Shown here: piece after piece, positions 17,913 through 27,019 of the stretch
Numbering within the stretch: position 1 is the stretch's first letter
Layout: each line of letters starts with the position of its first letter
Assembly: GCF_029395475.1 (NCBI RefSeq)
Contig: NZ_CP113917.1
Span: forward strand, 1,860,001 to 1,924,000
Length of the DNA stretch: 64,000 nucleotides
Source of the DNA: Bifidobacterium sp. ESL0775
Lineage (GTDB): Bacteria; Actinomycetota; Actinomycetes; Actinomycetales; Bifidobacteriaceae
Reading direction: 5' to 3'
The notes under the pieces: model-generated
Database searches by the model: none
Seen by the model: the letters and a program-made list of their open reading frames with translations, nothing else
Told to the model about the DNA's origin: nothing
Translations under genes and position numbers: made by a program

Positions 17913-20900
17913 ATGAAGGCATCACGCAAACCACGGGGCGAGCATTCCATCCGCCTTGCCTTGAGACGCCTGAACTCGCAGACGAACCGCCGCTGGCTCA
18001 CCCCCGTCCTTGTCCTGCTTCTGCTGCTCGGCATCGTGGCCGGGGCCATCATCATCAACACCCTGACCCGCACGCACGTCCACCTCGACGACGGCACGGT
18101 GTGGGTCACCTCGCTTAAGGACCGCAAGGCCGCGCGGTTCAATGTGAAGCTCCAGCAGGCCAACGGCGCGGTCTCGCCGACCACACCGACCTTCGACGTC
18201 AGCCAGCACGACGACGATGTCATTCTCTCCGACGGCGCGAAGGCGCAGGGCATCGTCTCCTCGAGCCTCGGCATCCACGGCAAAAGCGAGATCAGGAACT
18301 CCACCACCACGCTCATCGGCGGCGGCACCGCGGCGTTCCTGAACCACAAGACCGGCAATGTGTGGGCCGGGGACTCCAGCAACCTCGACTCGATAGCGCC
18401 CAAGACGACGCCCGCGCAAATGCAGCTCGGGACGCACGGGCTGCTCGCCGTCGACCGCAACGGGGCCATTTACGGCTACCGCCCGGCGGACGGGGCCGTG
18501 CTCAAGATGGACAACAGCCACAGCGCGCCCAAGACCCTCAAATCCATCACCGGCGGCAAGCAGGTCAACGCCGACAGCTTCACCGTCATCGGTGACCGTC
18601 CGGTGATCGCCACCAAGCAGAGCATCATGTGGCAGGGCGGCAGCGCGCAGATCGATTCGCGCGGGCCGGTGACCCTGCAGGCCGCACCAACCGACGACGC
18701 CCAAGGCGACTGGGTGGCGGCGAGCGCGCGCAACGGCGTCTTCACCGTCGATTTCAAGCACGGCAACAAGGTGACGCCCTTTATGAACAAAGGCACCGCA
18801 GAGGCCGCACAACCGGTCTCCTCCAAGGGCTGCGTCTACGCGGCGTGGTCGCAGCAGGCCCACAACTACATCCGCCTGTGCTCGGCCGATGGCGCGACGC
18901 AACCCGATGGCGGCAAAGGCGGGGCCAAGGCCACCTGGCAGACCCTGCAATCCATCTCGCCGACCTCCCAGCTTGTCTTCCGCACCAACCACCGGCTCGT
19001 CGTCTTGAACGACGTGACCAACGGCAACGTGTGGAACCCCGACGAGTCCAACAAGGTCATCAAGATCCAATGGCGCCAGATCGAGACCAAGAAGACCACC
19101 AACCAGCAGCAGAACTCCGATTCGGCGAACAACCAGACGCAGTTCAAGCCCAACTGCTCCGCCAAATCCGGCGAAATCAAGGCCGAGGACGACAGCTTCG
19201 GCGCGCGCGTCGGGGGCCAACAGATCCTGGATGTATTACGTAACGACGAGCAGACCGATTGCTCGGTGCTGCACATCAGCAAAGTCGGCCCGGTGACGGG
19301 CGCCGGCATCACCGTCTCCCCCATCTACTCCGGGCGTTACCTGCAACTCGACGCCACAGGGGCCAGCGCTGGCAGGACCAGCTTCACCTATGAGATCAAC
19401 GACGGCCGCGGGCAGATCAGCAGCGCCACCGTCGAGCTGACCATCGCCGGCGGCGCCGCCAACCTGCCTCCCGCCCAGACCGACACCCCGCCCGAATACG
19501 ACGTCGAGCAGGGAGCCACCTTCACCGTCAACGCCCTGGGCAGCTTCTCCGACCCGGAAGGTGACCCGATGACGCTGGTCTCCGCCGTGGCGCAGAACAA
19601 CAACCAAGTCGCCATCTCCACCCGCGCCGACGGCCAGCTCGTCTTCAACACCGGCTCGCTGACCGGTGGCCGCGTAGGCGTCGAGGTCACCGTCTCCGAC
19701 GGGATGCACACCGGCAACGGGCTCATCTACTTCTCCGTGCGCCCGGCGAACACGCTTCCGGCGCTGATCGACGCGGTGACCAAGAACACCACGCCCGACA
19801 CCTCCACCACGGTCGAGCTCAAGCAATACGTGCACGGCACCAGCGCCCAGCCGCCCGTGCTTTCCGCAGTCAACACCCCGACCGGCACCACCACCGCGAC
19901 CAATTCGGCCGACCTCTCCTTCACCTTCAAGGCCAGCAATCCCGGAACGTATTACGTTCCCTACACCATCAGCCAAGGCAGCGTCGAGGCGCAGGGCCTG
20001 GCGCGCATGGAGGTGCAGCCGGTGACCGGCGAATCCGCGAAACCGGTGGCCGCCAACGACGTGGCGCTTCTGGGCGCGGACCGCACCGCCATCGTGGAGC
20101 CGCTGAACAACGACACCGATCCGATGGGCGGCGTGCTTTCAGTGACCTCGGTGGACGTCGACCCGAAGCTCGGAATCAAGACCGGGCTGGTGGCGCACAA
20201 GCGCGTCTACATGACCGCGCGCCAAATTCCCACCAAGCCGGTGAAGCTCACCTACACCGTGGCCAACTCGGCGGGCTCGACCCGCGGCACCATCGTGCTG
20301 CAGCCGCCGGCACTCACCACCGCCAACGCGGCGCCGAAGGCCGCGAACGTCAACGCCAACGTGCGCACCGGCGGCATCGTCAGCGTCGATGTGATCGACC
20401 ACGTCTCCCACGCCGACGGCACCACCGTGAAGCTGCAGAACACGTTGCAGTTCAGCAAGAAGACCTTCAGGGGCCTCGTCTTCGTCTCCGGCGACGACGT
20501 GCGTTATCAGGCCTCCGAGACGCCCGGCGTCTATCCGGTGACCTACACGGTGCGCGACAACCTCGGCAACGCGGCCTCCGGCATCATCACCATCACCGTG
20601 CACGCCAAGGACGCCAACAACAAGCCCGCCCCCACCCCGCAGGACACGCAGGCGCAGGTGGCCGCCGGCCAGAAAGTCCGCATCCCGATCACCCTGACGG
20701 GCATCGACAACGACGGCGATGACGACACCCTGCTCGGCCTGGGCGACAAATCCCCGAAGATGGGGCGCATCGACGAGGTCGGCGCGAACTACATGGTCTA
20801 TGAGGCCTACAACGATTCGTCAGGCACCGACACCTTCTCCTACGCCGTCGAGGACTGGACCGGCCAACGCGCCCAGGCGCAGATCCGCGTGGGCGTCTAC

Positions 20901-23900
20901 AAGGGCGCCTCCGATTCCGGCGTGTACGCGCGCGACGACCAGGTGACGCTACGCCCGAACACCGCGGCCAACGTACCGGTGGCGCAGAACGACATCTCCG
21001 GCGACAACACCGACCTGACCGTCAACAAGAACCTGCAGATGCAGGGCATCAGCGGGGCGAGTGTCGCCGACAACATGGTCTCGTTCAAGACCCCTGGACA
21101 GGCCGGAACGTCATACATCGTCTACACCGTGCAAGACAAGGCTGGCCTTTCCGACACGGCGACGCTGACGGTGATCACCGATCCGAACGCGCCGATCGAG
21201 CCGCCCACGGCCTACGATTACCGCGTGCCCTCGGCCGCCACGCTCGACAAGAAATCCGTGGACGTCGACCTCTCGCAATGGATCGCGAACCCTTCCGGCA
21301 CCGCCGACGAGCTCAAGGTCGACATCGACCCGACCGCCACCGAACACGCCCGCGTCAAGGGCGGGGCCAAGTCCACCACGGTGACCGTCGACCTCACCGA
21401 CGAGGCGCGCAGCGTGCCCTACACGGTGACGAACACCACCTACCACATCACCTCCACGGCCTTCGTGCAGGTGCCGCAATACGGCGTCTTCCCGCCGATG
21501 CTGCGCCCGAAGGCCCCGCCAATCAGGGTCAACGCGAAACGCAGCGTCAACATCAACATCGCTGATTACGTGCGTGTGGGTCCCGGCAAGACCCCGTACG
21601 TCGATAAGGATTCGATCAGCGCCACCAAGAGCGATAATTCTGATTACTACGTCAACGACCAGACCCTGAAGTTCGCCGCCCCGAAGGATTACGCGGGCCC
21701 AGCCTCCATCACCTTCACCGTCTCCGACGGCAAGCGTGACGACAACAGCAAGGACAAGAACGGCTCCAAGCAGGCCAAGATCATCAACTCGTCCGTGTTG
21801 ACGCTGCCCATCACCGTCATCGGCCGCAACGTGCCGCCACCGACCTTCTCCTCCTCGACCATCAGCGTCGCGGCCGGCGAGGACGCCAAGACCATCGACC
21901 TGACGGCCCTGACCCACGCTCCCAGCGGCTTGGACGAGGACGAGAAGGACTACACCTATTCCGGCGGCGAGGCCTCCGGGTCGATCGAATCGCACCTGAC
22001 CAGCGGCGGCAAGCTCACCGTGAAGGCCCCGACCGACGCGGCCGTGGGGTCGATGTCGAGCATCCCCATCTCCATCAAATACTCCAACGGCACGGTCTCC
22101 GCAGGGCTGACGGCGCAAGTGGTGCAATCCACCCGCCCGCTCGCCCAGATCTCCGGAGTCAGCAAGCGCATGAACGCCGGCGACTCCACCACCGTCGACA
22201 TCGTCTCCGGAGCGTTCAACCCGTTCCCGGGCACGCCGCTGAGCGTGGTGAGCTGCCAGGCCGACGACACCGCGAAGCTCAAGGTCGACTGCGGGTCCAA
22301 GGGCTCCATCGGCATCCACGCGGCCGCCGACATCGGCGCCTCGTCGAACACCGTGGTGGTCAACGTCCAGGACGCCACCAAGACCAAGGAGCGCGAGGTC
22401 AGCGCCACCATCACCATCTCGGTGATCGACAAGCCCGCTGCCCCACTGCTCTCCCCGGTCGCCGGCCAACCCGCCGACGGCGCGGTCAACCTGAGCTGGA
22501 CGCCGGGCACGGCCAACGGCAGCCCCATCAGCGACTACGAGGTGGATTACGACGGCAACGCCAAGTCGTGCGGCGCGGTGACCACCTGCAACATCACAGG
22601 ACTCACCAACGGCAAAAACTACAGCTTCAGCGTCAAGGCCAAGAACGAGGCCGGCTGGTCGAAGCCGTCCAACAGCGTCGAGGCCATGCCCGACAAGGTG
22701 CCCGACGCCCCCAGTGGCATCAAGGTTGAAGGCGGCTACAAATCCGTGACAGTCAGCTGGGACGCACCAAGCTACACTGGCACCAAACCAGACGACTATA
22801 CAGTAACAATGAACGACAAGGTCAAACACACCAGTAGCCTGAGCTGGACATTCAAACTAGACAATGGCGAAATCAGCGATGGCACAGCCTTCAGCGCCAC
22901 TGTTCGTGGGCATAACCGCGCAGGCGACGGTCCGGTAAGCTCCACAGTCTCAGCTGGCAACAATGTCGCCTGGGGAGATCCGGATTCTCCAACGGTTACC
23001 ATGACTCCTCACAACGATCAAATAGATGTCAAAGTCGTTCTCAGCAATATGCGCAACGCAGGTTGCGGCAGCATCTCAGTATCCGGCGATCTCTCGCCGG
23101 AGCTTTCCTGCGATACCCTCAATGCCTCGGTAACGGTCAACAAATCACAATATAATAAAGAACAAAAAATAACCGTTACTGTTAACCCGCAACATTCTGC
23201 CAAAGCCGCTGAAGCCTCCGCAAGCGCGACGCCCACTTATACCATCAAGAAACCGACCATCAGCATCTCACTCAACCATGGAAATGGCGAATGCTCAGTG
23301 AACATGACAGGCAACGGGGAATACGACAGTTTCGTAGTCAACTCGGCAGATGTCAACGATAATCCCCATATATACGGAACCGCGAGTCCATGGGGCACTT
23401 GCGCTGGCGTAAGCGTAGCACAAAAGCTCAATGGGACCGCTGGGACCGCTGAAACGGTCCAATCCAATGATGTCTATAAGAAGAAAGCGGAAATCACCAA
23501 CAACTTCACTATGACTTGGGATGGAACCAACCGTAATATCATCAATGTCACCGGTGGAAACAGCGACAACTACAACAACCATGTCACTTATAACCTCACC
23601 ATCAGCGCCAATCATCTTGATGCCGTTTGTGCGGGCTGGCAACCGGGTAGGGAGATGGGTTGTAACGTCTCAACACTCACTCCCCATGACGAGAATTTAT
23701 TAAATAGTGATTATACGTGGAAAATCACCGCTACCATAGCCGCTGCGGGATCAGACACCCAATACAATGCCACAGCTTCCGGCGACGGACTCACCGGTAG
23801 TCGTGTAGCCGCCGCTGGAATAGGAAGCGAATCGTTGGAGACCCAAAGTCTGACGGAACCATTCCCGACTTTGCAGAGATACGTCATGAGGCACAATATC

Positions 23901-23939
23901 GCTACCACCTCATTAGCGGAACAGGGAATCACGCGATGA
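17913..23939 (+). CDS. Giant surface protein with Ig-like and FN3 domains (PFNA fn3)
   Basis: This 2008-residue membrane-anchored protein is the FN3 member of the PFNA cluster. A short basic cytoplasmic tail precedes one helix (about 29-51), so the rest faces outward. Residues about 60-395 look like a beta-propeller-type sensor region. From about 413 to 1500 run ten or so cadherin/Ig-like modules with repeated 'D-x-D/N-x-D' loops. Two clear FN3 domains lie near 1508-1595 and 1597-1690. The last 300 residues are a less familiar beta-rich region with paired cysteines. There is no LPxTG anchor. From about 22740 on the DNA is visibly poorer in G+C. Adhesion or ligand sensing is likely, with the partner unknown. 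The start is ATG 17913. Confidence 0.88.
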   Translation: MKASRKPRGEHSIRLALRRLNSQTNRRWLTPVLVLLLLLGIVAGAIIINTLTRTHVHLDDGTVWVTSLKDRKAARFNVKLQQANGAVSPTTPTFDVSQHDDDVILSDGAKAQGIVSSSLGIHGKSEIRNSTTTLIGGGTAAFLNHKTGNVWAGDSSNLDSIAPKTTPAQMQLGTHGLLAVDRNGAIYGYRPADGAVLKMDNSHSAPKTLKSITGGKQVNADSFTVIGDRPVIATKQSIMWQGGSAQIDSRGPVTLQAAPTDDAQGDWVAASARNGVFTVDFKHGNKVTPFMNKGTAEAAQPVSSKGCVYAAWSQQAHNYIRLCSADGATQPDGGKGGAKATWQTLQSISPTSQLVFRTNHRLVVLNDVTNGNVWNPDESNKVIKIQWRQIETKKTTNQQQNSDSANNQTQFKPNCSAKSGEIKAEDDSFGARVGGQQILDVLRNDEQTDCSVLHISKVGPVTGAGITVSPIYSGRYLQLDATGASAGRTSFTYEINDGRGQISSATVELTIAGGAANLPPAQTDTPPEYDVEQGATFTVNALGSFSDPEGDPMTLVSAVAQNNNQVAISTRADGQLVFNTGSLTGGRVGVEVTVSDGMHTGNGLIYFSVRPANTLPALIDAVTKNTTPDTSTTVELKQYVHGTSAQPPVLSAVNTPTGTTTATNSADLSFTFKASNPGTYYVPYTISQGSVEAQGLARMEVQPVTGESAKPVAANDVALLGADRTAIVEPLNNDTDPMGGVLSVTSVDVDPKLGIKTGLVAHKRVYMTARQIPTKPVKLTYTVANSAGSTRGTIVLQPPALTTANAAPKAANVNANVRTGGIVSVDVIDHVSHADGTTVKLQNTLQFSKKTFRGLVFVSGDDVRYQASETPGVYPVTYTVRDNLGNAASGIITITVHAKDANNKPAPTPQDTQAQVAAGQKVRIPITLTGIDNDGDDDTLLGLGDKSPKMGRIDEVGANYMVYEAYNDSSGTDTFSYAVEDWTGQRAQAQIRVGVYKGASDSGVYARDDQVTLRPNTAANVPVAQNDISGDNTDLTVNKNLQMQGISGASVADNMVSFKTPGQAGTSYIVYTVQDKAGLSDTATLTVITDPNAPIEPPTAYDYRVPSAATLDKKSVDVDLSQWIANPSGTADELKVDIDPTATEHARVKGGAKSTTVTVDLTDEARSVPYTVTNTTYHITSTAFVQVPQYGVFPPMLRPKAPPIRVNAKRSVNINIADYVRVGPGKTPYVDKDSISATKSDNSDYYVNDQTLKFAAPKDYAGPASITFTVSDGKRDDNSKDKNGSKQAKIINSSVLTLPITVIGRNVPPPTFSSSTISVAAGEDAKTIDLTALTHAPSGLDEDEKDYTYSGGEASGSIESHLTSGGKLTVKAPTDAAVGSMSSIPISIKYSNGTVSAGLTAQVVQSTRPLAQISGVSKRMNAGDSTTVDIVSGAFNPFPGTPLSVVSCQADDTAKLKVDCGSKGSIGIHAAADIGASSNTVVVNVQDATKTKEREVSATITISVIDKPAAPLLSPVAGQPADGAVNLSWTPGTANGSPISDYEVDYDGNAKSCGAVTTCNITGLTNGKNYSFSVKAKNEAGWSKPSNSVEAMPDKVPDAPSGIKVEGGYKSVTVSWDAPSYTGTKPDDYTVTMNDKVKHTSSLSWTFKLDNGEISDGTAFSATVRGHNRAGDGPVSSTVSAGNNVAWGDPDSPTVTMTPHNDQIDVKVVLSNMRNAGCGSISVSGDLSPELSCDTLNASVTVNKSQYNKEQKITVTVNPQHSAKAAEASASATPTYTIKKPTISISLNHGNGECSVNMTGNGEYDSFVVNSADVNDNPHIYGTASPWGTCAGVSVAQKLNGTAGTAETVQSNDVYKKKAEITNNFTMTWDGTNRNIINVTGGNSDNYNNHVTYNLTISANHLDAVCAGWQPGREMGCNVSTLTPHDENLLNSDYTWKITATIAAAGSDTQYNATASGDGLTGSRVAAAGIGSESLETQSLTEPFPTLQRYVMRHNIATTSLAEQGITR

Positions 23940-24081
23940 CAACAATCAGAGCAAAGACCAGCGTGGCTATGAAATCATATGAGCTTTTCTGCACTGACAT
24001 GCACAGACTCAAATGCCTTAGCAACCGAAACAAACACATAAGCAATCATCAATCGGCTCATCACATCATAAAGGAGAACCT

Positions 24082-25593
24082 ATGAGCACACACAAGAGCG
24101 ACCCGTCCAACGATGAGACGAAGATCTCGGATGCCACGCACCTTTCCGACGCAACTCATCTTTCGAAGCTTTCAAATGGCAAGGACGCCAAACCCAACGA
24201 CAACACCATGTTCCCTTCGCTGCCGAAGCGTTCCAAGTCCAAGGGCAGGCACACCGACCCGGGCGATGACAGCACTGTGCTCGGCTCCATCCATGGCATC
24301 GGTGAAGGCAACGACATCAGCGAGGCGACAGTACTGAGCTCCTCGACGCCGCAGACCGGTGTTGTCTCCCCCGCTCTGCCCACCCAGAACGCGGCCTATG
24401 CAGGTACGGCCAATCCCGGCAACGCCTATGCTTCCCCGGCGAACACCACTACGGCCACAGCGGCGCAGACGCCTGCCGCCCGACCCATGGGTGCACCGGC
24501 GAACACCTACCAGCCCACACCGTCGGCAGGTTACGCGGCACAACCGCAAACTCCGGCCGCCTCATCCGCCGCGGACGCCTCGCGACTTTCGGCCCCTTAT
24601 GCCTCGGCGACACCAACCTCAAGCATCATCGAGCCGCCGGACGCCACCATCCTCGATTTCAAGCGCTCCTTCGACGCCCTGGTCGACAACATCGGCAAGG
24701 TCGTCGTCGGCAAGCCCGAACCCATCAAGCTGTGCGTGACGGCGCTGATGGTCGGCGGCCACGTCCTTCTGGAAGACAACCCCGGCACCGGCAAGACCCA
24801 GCTGGCGCGAGGCCTGGCCAATTCCATCGCCACCTCGTTCAAGCGCATCCAGTTCACCCCCGACCTGCTGCCAAGCGACGTGGTCGGTGTGACCTTCTAC
24901 GACCAGAAATCCGGCGAATTCGAGTTCCGTGAGGGCCCGATTTTCGCCTCCATCGTCCTGGCCGACGAAATCAACCGCGCCTCGCCGAAGACCCAGTCCG
25001 CGCTGCTGGAAGTGATGGAAGAGCAGAAGACCACCGTCGACGGCAAGACCTACCCGATGCCGCAACCGTTCATCGTCATCGCCACGCAGAACCCGCTGGA
25101 ACAGCTCGGCACTTACAAGCTGCCCGAGGCGCAAATGGACCGCTTCCTCATCAAGACTTCTGTGGGTGCGCCCGGCCACGACGTGTCGATCAGCATTCTG
25201 AAGGACATCGACATCACCGACCGCGCCCAGACCGTCTCCTCGGTTTTGAGCGGCGACGACGTGATTAGGATGCGCAAGACCGCCAGCAGGATCCGCGTCG
25301 ACGAGCACATCCTCGAATACATCGAGCGCCTTATCGAGGCTACCAGGCTGAGCGAGAAACTGCGCGTGGGCTCGTCCATGCGTGGCGCGCTGGCGCTGAC
25401 CCGTTGCGCCCGCATCTGGGCCGCCGCCGACGGACGCGACTACGTCATCCCCGACGATGTGCGCGACCTCGCCGTGCCGGTACTCGCCCACCGCATCATC
25501 CTGAACGCCGAGACCGCCTTCAAGGGCGAGACCGCCGAACAAATCGTCGCCGAGATCGTCGAAACCGTCCCCGCGCCGAACATTGGAGCCTGA
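24082..25593 (+). CDS. MoxR-family AAA+ ATPase with phosphosite-like N-terminal tail
   Basis: This 503-residue AAA+ ATPase is thought, as in other MoxR systems, to assist maturation of surface or enzyme complexes together with DUF58 partners. The core occupies about 190-500: Walker A EDNPGTGKT with K238, Walker B ADEINRASPKTQ, sensor IATQNP and a C-terminal lid. The first 190 residues are disordered, Thr/Ala/Pro-rich, and carry seven [DE]-x-T-x-[ILF] sites (threonines 13, 19, 25, 42, 65, 83 and 189). These are plausible kinase targets. AAGGAGAACCT gives a strong ribosome site. The 142-bp gap from the fn3 gene may hold its own promoter. Confidence 0.93.
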   Translation: MSTHKSDPSNDETKISDATHLSDATHLSKLSNGKDAKPNDNTMFPSLPKRSKSKGRHTDPGDDSTVLGSIHGIGEGNDISEATVLSSSTPQTGVVSPALPTQNAAYAGTANPGNAYASPANTTTATAAQTPAARPMGAPANTYQPTPSAGYAAQPQTPAASSAADASRLSAPYASATPTSSIIEPPDATILDFKRSFDALVDNIGKVVVGKPEPIKLCVTALMVGGHVLLEDNPGTGKTQLARGLANSIATSFKRIQFTPDLLPSDVVGVTFYDQKSGEFEFREGPIFASIVLADEINRASPKTQSALLEVMEEQKTTVDGKTYPMPQPFIVIATQNPLEQLGTYKLPEAQMDRFLIKTSVGAPGHDVSISILKDIDITDRAQTVSSVLSGDDVIRMRKTASRIRVDEHILEYIERLIEATRLSEKLRVGSSMRGALALTRCARIWAAADGRDYVIPDDVRDLAVPVLAHRIILNAETAFKGETAEQIVAEIVETVPAPNIGA

Positions 25594-25603
25594 AAGCCGC
25601 ACC

Positions 25604-27019
25604 ATGCACTTCTCCACACACCGACAACAATCGCCAGCGACACCCATAGCGGCGGCAGAGGCCATACCATCCCAGACGGCCTTTCCCTCCGCCGGCTCCC
25701 GCAGCTCAGGGCGGGCGGCCAACAAGCGCCGCAAGGGCCATCGCCCGCGCTTTTCGGGCACCGGCTCGCCGAAACGTAACGGCGGCGGCAACAGCGGCAA
25801 AGACAACGTCCGCCTGGCCCGCGCCGCGCTCAAGGTGCGCCGTTTCGCCGCCAAGCTACGCAAACGTCTGCCAGGCTGGCTGACGGCCTACGTCTCGCCG
25901 CTGGGCTGGTCCGTGACGGCCATGGGCGTGGTGTGTCTGGCCGCCTTCCCGTCGCTGGGATGGCACGAGTTGCTGGTCTGTGGCGTCATCGCGATGTTCA
26001 TGCTGCTGTGCGGCATCGCCATGTCACTTGGTAATACAAAATTCCATGCCACGCTCGGCGTCTCCGACGACCGCATCACCGTGGGCGACACGGTCCGCGT
26101 CGATGTCAATATATCCAACCCCGGCAAAAGCCCGACCGTGAGCGTGCGCGGCGACCTGCCGATGGGCGAGACCCACCAGCGCTTCCGCATCCCCGCCCTG
26201 GCGCCCGGCAAGGCCAAAGACGAGCAGGTCGAGTTCCGCGCCACCTCGCGCGCGGTGCTGCCCGTGGGCCCGTTGAAGATCAGCAAAGGCGACCCCTTCG
26301 GCATCGTCCGGCACGAGCAGTCGCTCTCCGAGTCCGTCAAGGTGTTCATCCACCCGAAGACCATCGTACTCAACACGCTCAATTCCGGCATCTTCCGCGA
26401 CCTGGAAGGCAGCCCCTCCGGCCAGGTGGTCGACGACGACCTCGACTTCTACGGCCTGCGCGAATACCGCCCAGGCGATGACATGCGCAACGTCCACTGG
26501 CTCTCCTCGGCCAAGACCGGCACACTGATGGTCCGGCAATACGAGGCCACCAAACGCACCGACACCTCGATCACCCTCGGCGTCAATCCCGCCGATTATT
26601 CCAGCGAGGACGAGTTCGAGCTGGCCGTCAGCGTCGCGGCCTCCATCGGCACCGAATGCCTCATCGAAGACCGTCCGCTGGCCATCCAGGCCTCGTCCGA
26701 TTCGTTGATCCCGCGCGGCCCCACGCCGTTCCTCGACTGGATGAGCGGGGTGAGCCCCGACATGGACGAGAACCCGAACCTGGCCGTCACCACGCTGGAG
26801 ACAAGTCCCAGCGCCTCGTTCTATTTCTTCGTCGTCGGCGCGGGCACGAAACTCGAGCGCCTCCGCCACATCGCAGCGGCGCTCAGCAAAGAGTCGATTT
26901 GCGTCATGCTGCAGATCGACCCCGTTGCCGGCAACGCCATCCACCAGTACGACGACTTCACCCTGGCCACGCTTTCCAGCCTGGATGAGCTGCCTTTGAT
27001 CATGGAGGCGCTGAAATGA
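25604..27019 (+). CDS. DUF58 (VWA-like) membrane protein
   Basis: This 471-residue protein is the usual companion of MoxR ATPases. A basic, low-complexity N-terminus (about 1-90) is followed by two close membrane helices (about 100-150), a beta domain, and the DUF58 signature around YGLREYRPGDDMRNVHW and TGTLMVRQYEAT. The start is taken as ATG 25604, 10 bp after the MoxR stop; the frame is open to a TTG at 25583 that would overlap MoxR. The stop overlaps the next gene by 4 bp (ATGA), so translation is coupled. The function is presumably chaperone-like or scaffold-like with MoxR, inferred from other systems. Confidence 0.9.
   Translation: MHFSTHRQQSPATPIAAAEAIPSQTAFPSAGSRSSGRAANKRRKGHRPRFSGTGSPKRNGGGNSGKDNVRLARAALKVRRFAAKLRKRLPGWLTAYVSPLGWSVTAMGVVCLAAFPSLGWHELLVCGVIAMFMLLCGIAMSLGNTKFHATLGVSDDRITVGDTVRVDVNISNPGKSPTVSVRGDLPMGETHQRFRIPALAPGKAKDEQVEFRATSRAVLPVGPLKISKGDPFGIVRHEQSLSESVKVFIHPKTIVLNTLNSGIFRDLEGSPSGQVVDDDLDFYGLREYRPGDDMRNVHWLSSAKTGTLMVRQYEATKRTDTSITLGVNPADYSSEDEFELAVSVAASIGTECLIEDRPLAIQASSDSLIPRGPTPFLDWMSGVSPDMDENPNLAVTTLETSPSASFYFFVVGAGTKLERLRHIAAALSKESICVMLQIDPVAGNAIHQYDDFTLATLSSLDELPLIMEALK

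Noticed and set aside
21111..22829. 572-codon open frame antisense to the giant surface protein
   Set aside because: Same composition artefact, with no ribosome site or recognisable domain. The same applies to long antisense frames at 17922-19220 and 58142-60118.
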